From positions 18,447,092 to 18,511,091 of the forward strand of contig NC_135554.1 of NCBI RefSeq assembly GCF_964340395.1: 64,000 nt of DNA. The letters run 5' to 3'. Source of the DNA: Glandiceps talaboti (taxonomy: Eukaryota; Hemichordata; Enteropneusta; Spengelidae). A model generated the notes under the pieces. That model searched no databases, had not been told where the DNA came from, and saw nothing but the letters and a program-made list of their open reading frames with translations. Position numbers and translations under genes: made by a program. Shown here one piece after another: positions 34,272 to 50,300 of this stretch (positions are counted from its first letter, which is position 1; each line of letters begins with the position of its first letter).

Positions 34272-34375
34272 AATCTGTTACTTTACGTCGTGGAATATTT
34301 CTTCTTGCTTCTATTTGTTTAAAGTACTCGCTGTCAGTGTTACGCTCACTTAGTGAAGACAGTAAAGATTTTGAG
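34271..34375 (+). pseudogene. Relic duplicate of the VWD gene first exon
   Basis: Matches 35677-35781 along its whole length: RRGIFLLA is identical, SRSLSEDGKDFE in the parent appears as LRSLSEDSKDFE, and the GAG/GT exon end is kept. The start codon is gone (CAA in its place) and the donor context is weaker (GTGACA instead of GTAAGA). The frame is still open through all 35 codons. Similarity stops at both exon edges. The host gene copy is at 35677. Confidence 0.7.
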
Positions 34376-35676
34376 GTGACAATTTACGCTGTGATCTATA
34401 GCTAGAAAGTTGGTTTACGTCTGTTTACGTTGGACACAGCAAATTGCATAAGCATTTCAAGCTGATTACTTGAAGAAGGAGAAACATCTAACGAGGCAAC
34501 GAACACAACTGATGAATGGATCATCAATGGATTGACATTCATACAGACAACACCACTTTAAACTAAATACTGTAATTAAATCTACCAAACTCTTCATATA
34601 TCAACTGAAAATATAAAGCTTGATGGAAATTACTAGTTTTACACAGCTATCAACAGTTACATAAAATTACATTTCTCCATTTATCGGCTTCAGTAGCCGA
34701 GTGCGATATCATTAAAGGGATTACTTTGTCTATGAACAAACAACAGATGGCCTATTTTGAATGTTATAAACTAACAAGATTACAGTGATGACACATACTT
34801 GTATAGTGTATTCTGTTATATGTATAACAGCACAACTGGATCAGTACTAGCAAACGTATTTAAAATTGTTACTCTCTCTGTTTTGATATCCGATCTAATA
34901 TTATATTGTATCTTCCGTTATTGTTGTTTCGTTTCCGACATGTCTATGTAGAAATGTAAATATATACTTTATTACTCAGCTGTTATTTATCTGTGTGCCA
35001 TAAGTAAGTAGTATGTTTCTCTCATAGTTTGCCAGGACCGTCATGAAATTAGTTTCAAATGAACTAATGCCATGGTCGATGTCCTCGCCAGAATTGTTAG
35101 CTGTTATCGTTGTTTTTGTAAAATTGTTATTATCTTACGTTTCTGGTGAAACAAAGTTTAATTCAATTAAAATAATTAAATAAAAAAAAAATCTTGATAA
35201 ATAAAAGCATTCCTCCCATATCTTGCTGTCACCAGTATACCGGGTTATAAGGACTCTCAACGTTTGTACAGTCTACGCCTCACTTTCCAAATAGTATGAT
35301 ACAAATACTTTGTGAGTGCATCTCAATTGTTAACCAAATCACGTGATCTCCTCGTTTGATATTATGCATACTTAAGACTCAAAAGTTAAGATCGATTCTT
35401 ATTTTATTAATTTGTAAAATTGCGAAATACATGTCGGCATTTATAGATTTAAAAGTAGTAAAAAAAAAGCTTTTCAATTAAAAAAAAATGCCCACCCCGG
35501 CGTCATATAATTACGATGTATATACCGTGAATTACATTTATATAGACGACATGTGTTTGTCGTAAAATAAACAGCTCTTGTATGGGTAAGGTGGAAACGG
35601 CTGTGTTATTTTGAAATATTTTACAAAGAAGTGGACACGACATAATCTGGAAATCTAGGAGTGCGAAGCAAATACA

Positions 35677-38976
<3,300 letters not shown>

Positions 38977-39089
38977 TGGGTTCACGGTACGTCATTCTAT
39001 ATATCATTCCTTGCAGAGTTCATGTACTGTCCTGTCTAACCATTCACTTTCTATGGTTTATCCTATACACCCACAACAGTTTTGGTTTT

Positions 39090-39095
39090 AATAAA
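39090..39095 (+). terminator. AATAAA polyadenylation signal, VWD gene
   Basis: AATAAA 113 bases after the TAG at 38976. Confidence 0.5.
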
Positions 39096-40436
39096 AGCGT
39101 AATTTGGTAAATTGTTCCAGTGAAATATGATGAATTGTGAAAAGAAATTTTCCTTAAAGATATCATCAAATATATAATATTTCTAGAATTTGCAAGTTTT
39201 AGGAGCTAAAGCTTGAATAACATTACAGGTCAATTTTTGAAAATCGACAAATATTTTCATCTCTCTCTCTCTCTCTCACACACACACAGCTGTTAATATG
39301 GAAAACAATGGCGCGAGGCAAGGGAGCGACGATTTTTGGTGTACGATCGTTCACAATAAACTGGTATTACTGGGGAGATATGTGGAATTATGGGCGAATC
39401 AATTTCCTGAATGGTAGCAGTGTCTAGTTGCGAACAACGTACCACTGATATGAACATTTGGGGTATTTAGAATTTCTGAGAAAATGTACGTTATATGTTT
39501 CTTTATTGTTTACTCTTTCTCGTTATAATTTTGAGTTACAACTTTGCTATGTACATTTGAATAATTTGGAGAATGGAGACATTAAACTAAAAATTATCGT
39601 CAGAATTGGCCTATAGTTATGTCATTTCTAGAAATGTGTATTTCTTCATAGTCCTGAAATTTTCCTAAATATTTAGATTAATTTCTTTCCATATCAAAAG
39701 TGAACTACAGAACTAGAGTTTCAATTAGGTGGTGTGTTTCTTTTATGTCAGTGACTTGCGCACATTTTATGTTTAAACACGAACTACATGAACAAAATAG
39801 AGACCCTGTTTAATATCACGCACACATAAACTGTTACATTTTATCTCACCACAAATAATACAAATGTAACAGTTTTTGTCTTAGAACGGTAAGTTATAGC
39901 CAACTATACTTAGGCATAATAAAAACAATTGTGTGGTTCTGATTACGCTCAATTTTAGAATAGGTGGGGGTAGGCAGATTTTTTATTTTATTTTATTACA
40001 TTTTTTTTTTCATATGCGAGTGTCTAGTTCAGGTTTTCCAATGTTTTCCAATGTCTCTGTGTTATTTATTTCTTCCTATAAGATGTACAAGCATTACAGA
40101 TTGGAAGAAGTTTTATATTGTCTTTTTAAGTTGATGTCAGATTCTGCATCCACTATTTCTCGCGAGACTTCACAATTTTATCATTTTTTTCCCAAATGCA
40201 TAAAAAAGTTTAGGGTCGGCAGTGAAAAACTAGGTGGGGTCGGGTAACCGGAACCAAACAATTATTTTTATTAAGTCCTTAAAGCTAATACACTACAAAA
40301 CCAGAAAGACTATAGTTTTAATTAGGCGACAAAGTGTATTTTACATTGATCAATATCCTTTTCTGTGCTTTTGTATTTATCTGAGACAGTCAGTTACAGA
40401 CAGACGTTACAGTCAGTTACTGACAGGTAAAGTGTC
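39096..40436. other. Convergent intergenic region
   Basis: Between the 3' ends of the VWD gene (plus) and the RNF14-like gene (minus). It contains a short (CT)n/(CA)n array near 39260 and MITE family 1 copy 5. TTTATT at 40267-40272 may serve as the polyadenylation signal of the minus gene. No further gene seen. Confidence 0.5.
39926..40263 (+). mobile_element. MITE family 1, copy 5
   Basis: Clean ends: AATTGTGTGGTTCTGATTAC on the left, GGGTAACCGGAACCAAACAATT on the right. Interior with TTTCCAATGTTTTCC and TTTAGGGTCGGCAGTGAAAA as in other copies. About 338 bp, no coding capacity. Confidence 0.8.
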
Positions 40437-40661
40437 TTATTCAGTGTGCTGTTTACATGCACTTTGAGTTGTGAAGTGAGATGTTACTTTTCCTACAATT
40501 CTCTGTCCACAAAGGAAACAGAAGTTTGAGTTACAACACCAACATTTCAGATGATTGTTGTTATTCTGTTTAAGATTCTTCTGATGACAAGTAGGACATT
40601 GCTTGAGATATTTTTTCTTCTCTGGATGTAGAGTCAATACCTCAGCAACATCCTGTGCTCC
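40437..40661 (-). CDS. RNF14-like: C-terminal extra zinc module of RNF14-like gene
   Basis: Last exon: acceptor TTCTATAG, 74 codons, stop TAA at 40439-40437. Contains QCPTCHQKNLKQNNNNHLKC then WCCNSNFCFLCGQ. The spacing copies RING2 (CPxC ... C-x2-C-x4-C-x2-C), but the catalytic position is Asn (NNNHLKC versus GCNYMTC). The human protein ends soon after RING2, so this is an added, apparently non-catalytic repeat of the module. Confidence 0.8.
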   Translation of the reverse strand, partial: GAQDVAEVLTLHPEKKKYLKQCPTCHQKNLKQNNNNHLKCWCCNSNFCFLCGQRIVGKVTSHFTTQSACKQHTE

Positions 40662-43600
40662 CTATAGAATGAAGATCACAGCTTAGTTAGTGTCGTAACA
40701 GATTTATTGATACATATGGCATATTTGATTCAGTCCCAAATAAAAGTAATGTGTATATGTTTAATATAGCATGTTACCTTTGTGCCAAGTTTGGTTGAAA
40801 TCGGTTGGTGCATGCCAGAGATATGAGGTTAAACACACGAACAGCAAATATGGCCACCATTTGGCCATATTTGATTCAGTGGCAAAACAAAGGGACAGGC
40901 ATATGTCTCACATAGTATATCACCCTCTTTGTACCAAGTTTATTTGAAATCAGTTGGTGCATGCCAGAGATATGAAGGTGCACGCACGCACGCATGCATG
41001 CATGCACAGACAGAGGGATGGATAGATAGAACCCAATGTAATAGCCCTCTTTGGACAGTGCCCGTTTGGGGCTAAAACCCCCCCCCCCCAAAAAAAAAAA
41101 AAACAAACAAAAAAACAACTCAGCACTCTGATTGGACAGTAGCTTGAGCAGATTTTGTGGCCTCCAAACTATCATTTCTTGTAAGAAAACTATCCTTTGG
41201 ATACCAACCTGAGCAAGTTCTCTCTGTCTTATAGGTTGGGGTCTGGGTGCCATGTAGTCTCCATTGATATCAAATGTTTGACAACTGTCACCGAAATGAT
41301 CATATCCATTGATTTGTCTCTGACACAACCAGCAGAAATGAACTCTACACCTGCTGCATGTCATATAATTGCACCTATGGTTAGAAAAGGACAAAATTGA
41401 GTTTACTTGTAATTCGGGTGTCTCTTGGTATATGTTCTCTTACTTACTAGAATTTTACAGTTCTATTAAATTCAAATCATCTTCAAAACACCCACTAGGA
41501 AAGCCATTGATAAACCAAGCTGTTTTTCTTTTCATTTATTTACATCTAAAAGTGAAAACCAATTTTGTAAAGTAACTTACTTTCGAACTGACTTAATACA
41601 AATGTAGCTCATGTAGCTGCTCAATGACTAGTACGCATGTGCATCCTATATACTAAGCGATGTTTTTTGTTTTTTGTTTTACCCAAGGATGCATTGCGGT
41701 GCAATGACTACGTATATTTGCATTCTCCACGCGGAGGGCGCTATCTACAATATCATTGTGAGGCAGCCAGTCACAAATGAATCTACCCTGCGTGAGCATG
41801 GGCTTTGCCTAGTTATGATATTACAAAATATGCACTGTACCAAGTGTTTGGGAAATTGCATTTTAAGTGTGGGAATGAACATGTCACATTTGATTAAGGA
41901 TGAAATCAGCATGGACACAAGTTGCCATCTTGGACATGCCCATTGACTGTAGTCCTGGTTACCCAGACTCTCACTGCCGGGGGCTCTACTACAAGACCAC
42001 CCAGAGGAGAGTCTAGGGAAAAATAACTGGATCTCTCTCCCATAGGGTACTGTGGGTAATAATACTTCACATCCAACATTGCGCGATGAACGATACAGGT
42101 TCCTTCATGACAGGTCTGTGTGTCTCAAGATACTGATACATTTAACATTACAAAGAATGGGCTGTGGCCTAAGCCAATTTTTTTACTTTTTTCAAGAAAT
42201 TCCAAACCATTCTTAGTTACTTAAAATCAAGAACAAAAGACAATAAAAGGTCACACAAATATTTTTGGGCCTAAATGATATCAAATACATGTATATAACT
42301 TTAGGCCTTTTTAGAATCCAATATGGCCACTCAGTACAGTCATAACTTTAAGGGACGATACAATAGTGTCAGTTCCCCTGAAAACTAGACAGTGAAACCC
42401 CAGATTTTGTTTTATTCTTACAAAACGACTAGGAACAAGCTTCCATGACAAAGTTTGGAGAGATTGCCCTAACTTTGATTTCAGGGAAATCTTTCCCCAA
42501 GGCATATCTACCTTAATTGTGGGGACATAGTAAAACAGAAAGTCCCTGATAAAGAAGTTCAGAGTAAATGTTCGTGACAACTTTGTAGTTGTACATGTAC
42601 ATACCCCATTGATTTCTCAATTCTGACATGACATCCTGGACAAGGCACTGAAGTTTCTTTTATTGTCTTTTTGGTTAGCTTCTCACTTTCAATAAATTGT
42701 CTTAATCTTTCAGCTATTCTCTTGGCCTCTTCACTTTGCTCCTTCTCCTTTTCCAGTTCCTCTAGCTTGTCATCCAATGTTGCACACTTAGTACCCTATG
42801 ATAGAAAACAAGGCAACATCTCTATTTATCAATGATAAATTAAACAAATAGAGGAAAATATGACTAGATATGGTAGATCTGATATGTATGCATAGAATTA
42901 TTTAAAAAAAAAAAAATAATAAAGACTTATACCGTGCCCAATCTCTGTAAGCAGAGCTTTAGGGGCAGGAATAAATATGAAGAAAATTACTGTATGGTAA
43001 GAGGAAATATGGATTCACAGACACTGGATACGAGGCAATTGAAGATGGCTGAGACTAATGTTCAAATATGGATCCACAGACACTGGATACGAGGCAATTG
43101 AAGATGGCTGAGACTAATGTTCAAATATGGATTCACAGACACTGGATACGAGGCAATTGAAGATGGCTGAGACTAATGTTCAAATATGGATTCACAGACA
43201 CTGGATACGAGGCAATTGAAGATGGCTGAGACTAATGTTCAAATATGGATTCACAGACACTGGATACGAGGCAATTGAAGATGGCTGAGACTAATGTTCA
43301 AATATGGATTCACAGACACTGGATACTAGGTGATTGAAGATGGCTGAGACTAATGTTCAAATATGGATTCACAGACACTGGATACTAGGTGATTGAAGAT
43401 GGCTGAGACTAATGTTCAAATATGGATTCACAGACACTGGATACTAGGTGATTGAAGATGGCTGAGACTAATGTTCAAATATGGATTCACAGACACTGGA
43501 TACTAGGTGATTGAAGATGGCTGAGACTAATGTTCAAATATGGATTCACAGACACTGGATACTAGGTGATTGAAGATGGCTGAGACTAATACTTAAAGAG

Positions 43601-46600
43601 ATAGGTCTTGAGAGAACGCGTACAACGGAAGGATGTAAGAGACTTGGAGTGACAGAGATCAAAAGGACGATTGTTCCATGATGATCAGATCTAAAATGAC
43701 TCTAGATTACTTTCTTCGAAGGATGATAAGATTTTAATTTCTGGCACCATTTAAGAAATTTACAATCATCTGCCAAAGACCAACAATCATCAAAATCACA
43801 ATAAACATTTTAGCAGGTAATGTAACATGAAAATCTTGAAAATCACACTGGACATAAACATTTTGAAAATCAAAATGGCCCAGTATTGCGGAAAATTTGT
43901 TATCGAATAAAGAACTCAGATAAATTCCCCTTACTGGCCTTAGAAATAAATTTTCCTCAGTATCAGCATCTTCTGTTTTAGCTGATTAAAGAGAGATGAT
44001 ACCATGTGAATTAACTATGTTTGATCAAAACAAAAATAAATGTGATAAAATGTGTTGGTTTCATTCCCATTTCACATATCAGTACAGCAGTGACATCAAT
44101 CAGAAGTTATGCGGAAGTGATATATACATGTAGACATTGCCAGGCAACTTCAGGTAATCATGTTCTCAACTGTTTCTATTGTTATTGTATAACAATAGAA
44201 GTCGTCGATAATATGTTTAAATGGAACTTCCCTACCAATGCCCATCAATCACTTCTGCCTAAGTTCAGATCAATGTCAGCTCCATACCAATATGTAAAAG
44301 TGACTGAAACCAACACATTTCATTACGTTTATCAACATTTGTGAATTCACAAGGTAGCTTTTCCCTTTCTACACAAGCACACCTTGAGTGTAAGTACATG
44401 ATACATTTCAAGGCTTGATATTTACCTGATGCCAAGCTTCTTTGCATTCAGTGCAGTAGGAGTAGAAACATGATGTACAGTGTGCTAGTTTGGAAGAGTC
44501 CAGTTCTTTTATAACCACCATATTACAACGAGGACAGTAGTCTATGTCTTCCATGCCATCTAGGGTTTTCTGCATGTGAGATAAAGACATCACTAAATGA
44601 GGACAGAAATCGGCAGTGTTTGACCTGGGTATAAGGTTATAACCTTAATGGTTAGCAAAGGTAAGTCAGATTAAAGACTGGTTCAATGTCATCCCATCAT
44701 ATAGAGAATTATTTTCTTTAAAGCGAACAGTAACTGATAAACAATGCATTCAAACAGCAAAATAAATTTAAAACTTGGCATGGCACCTTTACCGAGGTAG
44801 TACTGTTTCAACAACTACATATCCTATACAGTCATAATATATCGATAACACAGACTGAAATTATTTGGACTTTGATATCACAATTATATAGTTATGTCAT
44901 GCTTGAGGTATTACATCAAGTCATCTCTTCTACAGATCATGGAAACCTGACATTGAACTTATTGCATACCAAATGGCAGCACTGACAATTCCTGCAAAAT
45001 CACGATGCACTTAAAACTCTCTAGAGACAGAAATTTTCAGTACATATCACAACATATTGTCTCATCATTTGAAAGTGATTTAAAACTGGTATTATTATAT
45101 CAAGGACATGTAATCCTTTCTAAAGATAATGGAACATTATACCTGACGTATGTACTTACTGCATACAACAGCTACATATAAACATTACACAATTTGACAA
45201 TACAGTACCTGTAACATAAGTCTTTCATATCTCTGGTAGTGTTCATCATTAAGAACGTCTTTAACCAATGCTGGTGGTAATGGGTTCTTGCAGTCAATGT
45301 CTGGACATCTGTGTAGAAAATTGAAATTATCTCATTTATCCAACATTGATCACACTACTATTTGATGCCTTACAATTATAACAATGTTACGGTAATAATG
45401 ATGCTGTACAGTTTCCAGCCTGAGCACTTGAGCATGTACATGTAACTCTGTACTCTTTCCATTTGAATCTCTCATAAAGTCATGACCAGTATGTATCAAC
45501 ACTTTTGGAAAGAGCAAAAAAAAAGTCACATATTTCATTCGACAAGGCGCAATAACTTTGATAACACTCAGTAATGGAAAGAATGAAGCAGCTGTATAAA
45601 CTTACAACAGTAGTTGTATAGTTCCATCAGTCACATGGGTTTGGCAGTAAGATGCCAGACAATCATGACAGAAATGATGAAGGCAGTTGTTGAGTCGATA
45701 GAACTCTCTTCCTGGTCTATTATCAAAACACACACCACAGTCATGGTTTTCCTTCTGAAACTGTTCCATTTCATACATTAAATTGTACCTGAAATAATCA
45801 CAACATACATGTAATGATGTCAATTGAATTGTCATGGATTACACGGGATGGATTTTATCATATATCACAGTCCTGCAATCACTACAACCCCTTCGGCCCC
45901 TTGTATCCTAAGCTGTGCTAGTGGTAATCATTTATGTTTCAAAAAGTCAATCAACCTGAAACATTACATTATCAGTCTGACAAGATCTTATTAACATAAA
46001 ATTAATTACTACATATTATCATCTAGCTCACTAAGAAACTTTACTCACATTGCTAGATCATGTGGTCCAACAATTTCCTTGGCATAAACTACCCTTTGGT
46101 GATCCATATCCTCAGAAAGATTCAAATGTAACAATTCTACTTGGCAAACCAGATGATAAAATGTTAGCAATGCTCATAAGACTTTAGTTGAGCCAGACCA
46201 TAGATTTTATTTTGACCCCCCCCCCCCCCCCCCCATACCCCTTGATCTATGACAAGACCAAATTTTGTTTTGGGTTAACTGGCTTATTGAGTTCAGTTCT
46301 GTATGCATTTAATCAAGCAACTCAATGTCCCCCTCCCCCCCCCCCCACACACACACACACAGCCAGCCAGCCAACCATATCAAAACAATCTGCTCTTCAC
46401 AGTGAAAAAAAACCCAAACAATTATCCGAAATAAAAAGTACATTTTGGTTACCTTCATCTGGTTTATTTTATACATAATTTATTACTTTATGTTACTAAC
46501 TCTGTTATTGTTCACTGATGAAAATTTTAGAATGTTAGTAATATATATGTAAGACTAACCTCAAAACTTGGACAATTGCTTGATGTAAATCACAAGACAT

Positions 46601-47196
46601 TGGTAAAGCCCTAGGATCAATGGTTCCAAGAAGTTCAGTATCTTGTTCTATGTGTGGTGTCATGACAACAGTCTTCTCTAGACCTAGGAAGCTAAAGAAA
46701 AGACATACATAAATATAATGATTCTTTAACATTGCTCTCTTGCCAAACTTTTATACAGTGGATTATTGAAGGTACATACAGCAATATGCAGAAAGTCTTC
46801 ATGTACAAAACAGTTAAGAACTATTTTCAGATAGTTTCTACTCACCTAAGGGTTTCATTTTGTAGCCAGTCAACCCAGGTAAACACAATGGGTAGTTGTG
46901 GCATTTCACCCCACATGGCATCTAGGTGTCGACAGAGGGCACTCAACTGATTTCCCTCTAACCAATGACAGCCGAGTGTAAATATAGGGGGCGCACTTCC
47001 AGGGTAACTTATTGGGAAACTAATATTCATTTCTAAAGGAGTCAATTGAGCCAGGGTGAAAGTAGAGTGCCATCTTTTACCTTCAAGTAAAATAAAGGTG
47101 TATGATTTTATTACTTGTTAGTCTATACACAAATGATACAGCAATATACCAGTATTGGATGAATTAACTTCAATATAAATATATCACATGATCTCC

Positions 47197-47253
<57 letters not shown>

Positions 47254-47258
47254 TGTGT

Positions 47259-47301
<43 letters not shown>

Positions 47302-50300
47302 ATCAACTGTTGACAAATAAGTGTCATGCATTAAGGAAAGCAAAGTTATTTTCTATTCTTTTTTTTTGATTTACTGAAATAATTTTCATGTATTTTTCAC
47401 ATATTGTATAAATATTGCTGTATATAATATCTGTCCTTTAATTCCATGTACACTATTTTAGAAAAACAAATTACGATTTGAACTTTCACCAGGAGTGCTG
47501 CATGTGAATGTACTTAAATTTACATCCTCCACTCATGCCGTGTCAATGAGCGTGTTGAAATTGCATTTCCCTATTCAGACTTTCAATATGATTTGTCTCA
47601 AAATACTACCAAACCAGAGTGAATATAGAGTTTCAATGAGGCAACATGGTGTTTTTTACTACCAAACCAGAGTGACTATAGAGTTTCACTTAGTTGACAT
47701 GATGGTTTTTACTACCAAACCAGAGTGACTATAGAGTTTCAATGAGGCAGCATTATGTTTTTGCTACCAAACCAGAGTGACTATAGAGTTTCAATTAGAC
47801 ACCATGATGGTTTTTACTACCAAACCAGAGTGACTATAGAGTTTCAATGAGGCAGCATGATGTTTTTGCTACCAAACCAGAGTGACTATAGAGTTTCACT
47901 TAGGTGACATGATGGTTTTTACTACCAAACCAGAGTGACTATAGAGTTTCAATGAGGCAGCATTATGTTTTTGCTACCAAACCAGAGTGACTATAGAGTT
48001 TCAATGAGACACCATGATGGTTTTTACTACCAAACCAGAGTGACTATAGAGTTTTAATGAGGCAGCATGATGTTTTTGCTACCAAACCAGAGTGACTATA
48101 GAGTTTCAATTAGAAACCATGATGGTTTTTACATCTCACACATAATTTTTTTGCTATTAATTACACAAACAAAATAATACAGGCATTGATAGCATGCACA
48201 CACATGAAATGTTACATTTGACTTCACTGTGAACATAAATAAACAGCCTTGTGTTTGAATCTTCCTAGTTGTTTGATCTGACAGTAATGTTGATTCACAG
48301 TAAAATAAAATGAATCATTTTATATTGTCTGTATTTTGATTTTACGTAATTTGTAACAAAAAACATTGTGTAAGAAGTAAACATTGTGCTGCTAAATAGA
48401 AACTCTATAGTCACCCTGGTGTGGTAGTATTCATTATAAATTGATATGGTTATCCACACTATTCATTTATAATTGTGTATTTTTGATAGCAACATGTACT
48501 TACCTGAATCTGACCTGCACAGATTAGGTCGACCACTACTAGTGTTAACACACAGAGTCTCTGTTTGTGCCATGTCTGCCTCTATCGGCAACCACGCTTC
48601 TATTGCCACTTTGTCACATGGTAAATTCACAGGAATTCTAATCTGTCATAGTAAAAAAACAGCATTATGTAAATTAAGGGAATGCCACTCCTGGAAATAA
48701 AGGTATTTTCATACACATTGAGTTTTGGAGAGTCATTTCATGATTTCACATCATATAATTTTTGCTCAGTTGACAAGAAGCATCAAATTAAAACTCCTTT
48801 TCACCTCTATAGTTCTGCCATTGATACACCATTGCATCATGGGTCTTGGCAAACATGAATATTCATTACATGCACACTGAATATTCATAAACTCCTAAGA
48901 GTTTATTTCCTATTCGACAGACTATTTATCTGAAGCACAATTTCTGGCTTTAAGTTGGCTCTTAAGTTTAACCAGTATATCTGTAATGTCTGTTAGCACC
49001 TTGTTAAAGAATGTCTATTTGTAATATCTGTGATTTTTTCTATTTTGGAGACTTTTACCAAAATTACCAGTTGCTACAATTTTGCATCATTTGGCAGTAC
49101 TTGTACTTGAATGTTGAAAATGACATGGAAACTATATTTATATGATGAGTTAATTAATGTTCAATGAAATTTGTAAAATTTAACTTACTTGAAAAGCATG
49201 AACACTTCCAGGTCGTTCAGCATTAGCTTCACTCAAAACAATTATTTTATCCTCAAAAATAGATTGTAAGACAGTCAGCTGAATGAAAAAGAAGACATTT
49301 AAATATGTTTATGAGTAACACACCTTATTTACTACAGAGTATGTTGGAGGGGAGGGGTGGAGGTTCACTCGGCCTACTACATGTACAGTTGATATGGCAA
49401 TCAATGCTGAATGTAACACTTTAATTTTTTATTACTAAGAGTACACTAGATCATAAAACTAAATTTTTTTTTAAAAATAATAATAAAAATGTTAGTTTTA
49501 ATATAGCACTTTCCCACTCTGTGCTCAATTATTACCCCTGGCACGGATCTATATCGGCACAATGGCCCTTTATACTTCCTCAACTCCCTGGGGAGTATAC
49601 AATCCATTGCAGCCTTTATAAGTGCATTGGATTAAAGCATTCACATTGCAACCTGTCCTACCAGGTCCCCAATTATATAGCTGGGTGGACTGATGCAAAG
49701 TCATGGTTCAAATCTTGCCCAAGGACTTTAGCCATTCAGAAACAAATGGCAGTGATGGGGCTCGAACCTACAACCTGCAGATTCCAAGCCGGCCATGCTA
49801 ATCACTCACCCATCATGACTCCATAACCAGAGTTCAATGCATGCAATAACAGATAATAAATATGCACTGCTGATTTTTAGCCACTTTTAAGTAATGTTTG
49901 TGGGAATTAAACAAAGACATTGGGGAAAAGTTTCTAAGCAGGCAAAGAGATTTATCAAAGATTTATGGGAGAAAAGAAAAATGTCTACAGGAGATTTAGT
50001 TACTTGTAATTAGTGCTATAATTGCACTTGTAATTTGTGTTGTGTTTCTCAATTCAAAAGGCAATAAAAACATGTTATAACATCAAACATATACTTTAAA
50101 GGGGAACACCGCTCCAGGGAATAGTGGCATCGTCATAAAATATGGGTTCTGGAGGGTCATTATATGATTTTACATCATCTACAATTACTTGCCATTTCAG
50201 AGAAACAGCAAGTTGATCTTGTGCCTTATACTGGGGCAGCATAATTAATATATTCATGGTTGCAAAATGAATATTCATGAGATATGTTTTACACTGAAGG

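Larger units (their letters stand above)
33621..35676. other. Intergenic, Ig gene to VWD gene
   Basis: Holds the relic VWD first exon (34271-34375) just after a TGTA/TC array (34085-34268). The rest is AT-rich, with no supported coding exon. Confidence 0.5.

Noticed and set aside
41674-41946. 90-codon plus-strand ORF inside the RNF14-like gene
   Set aside because: Within an intron of the opposite gene, no motif, no splice or start context.
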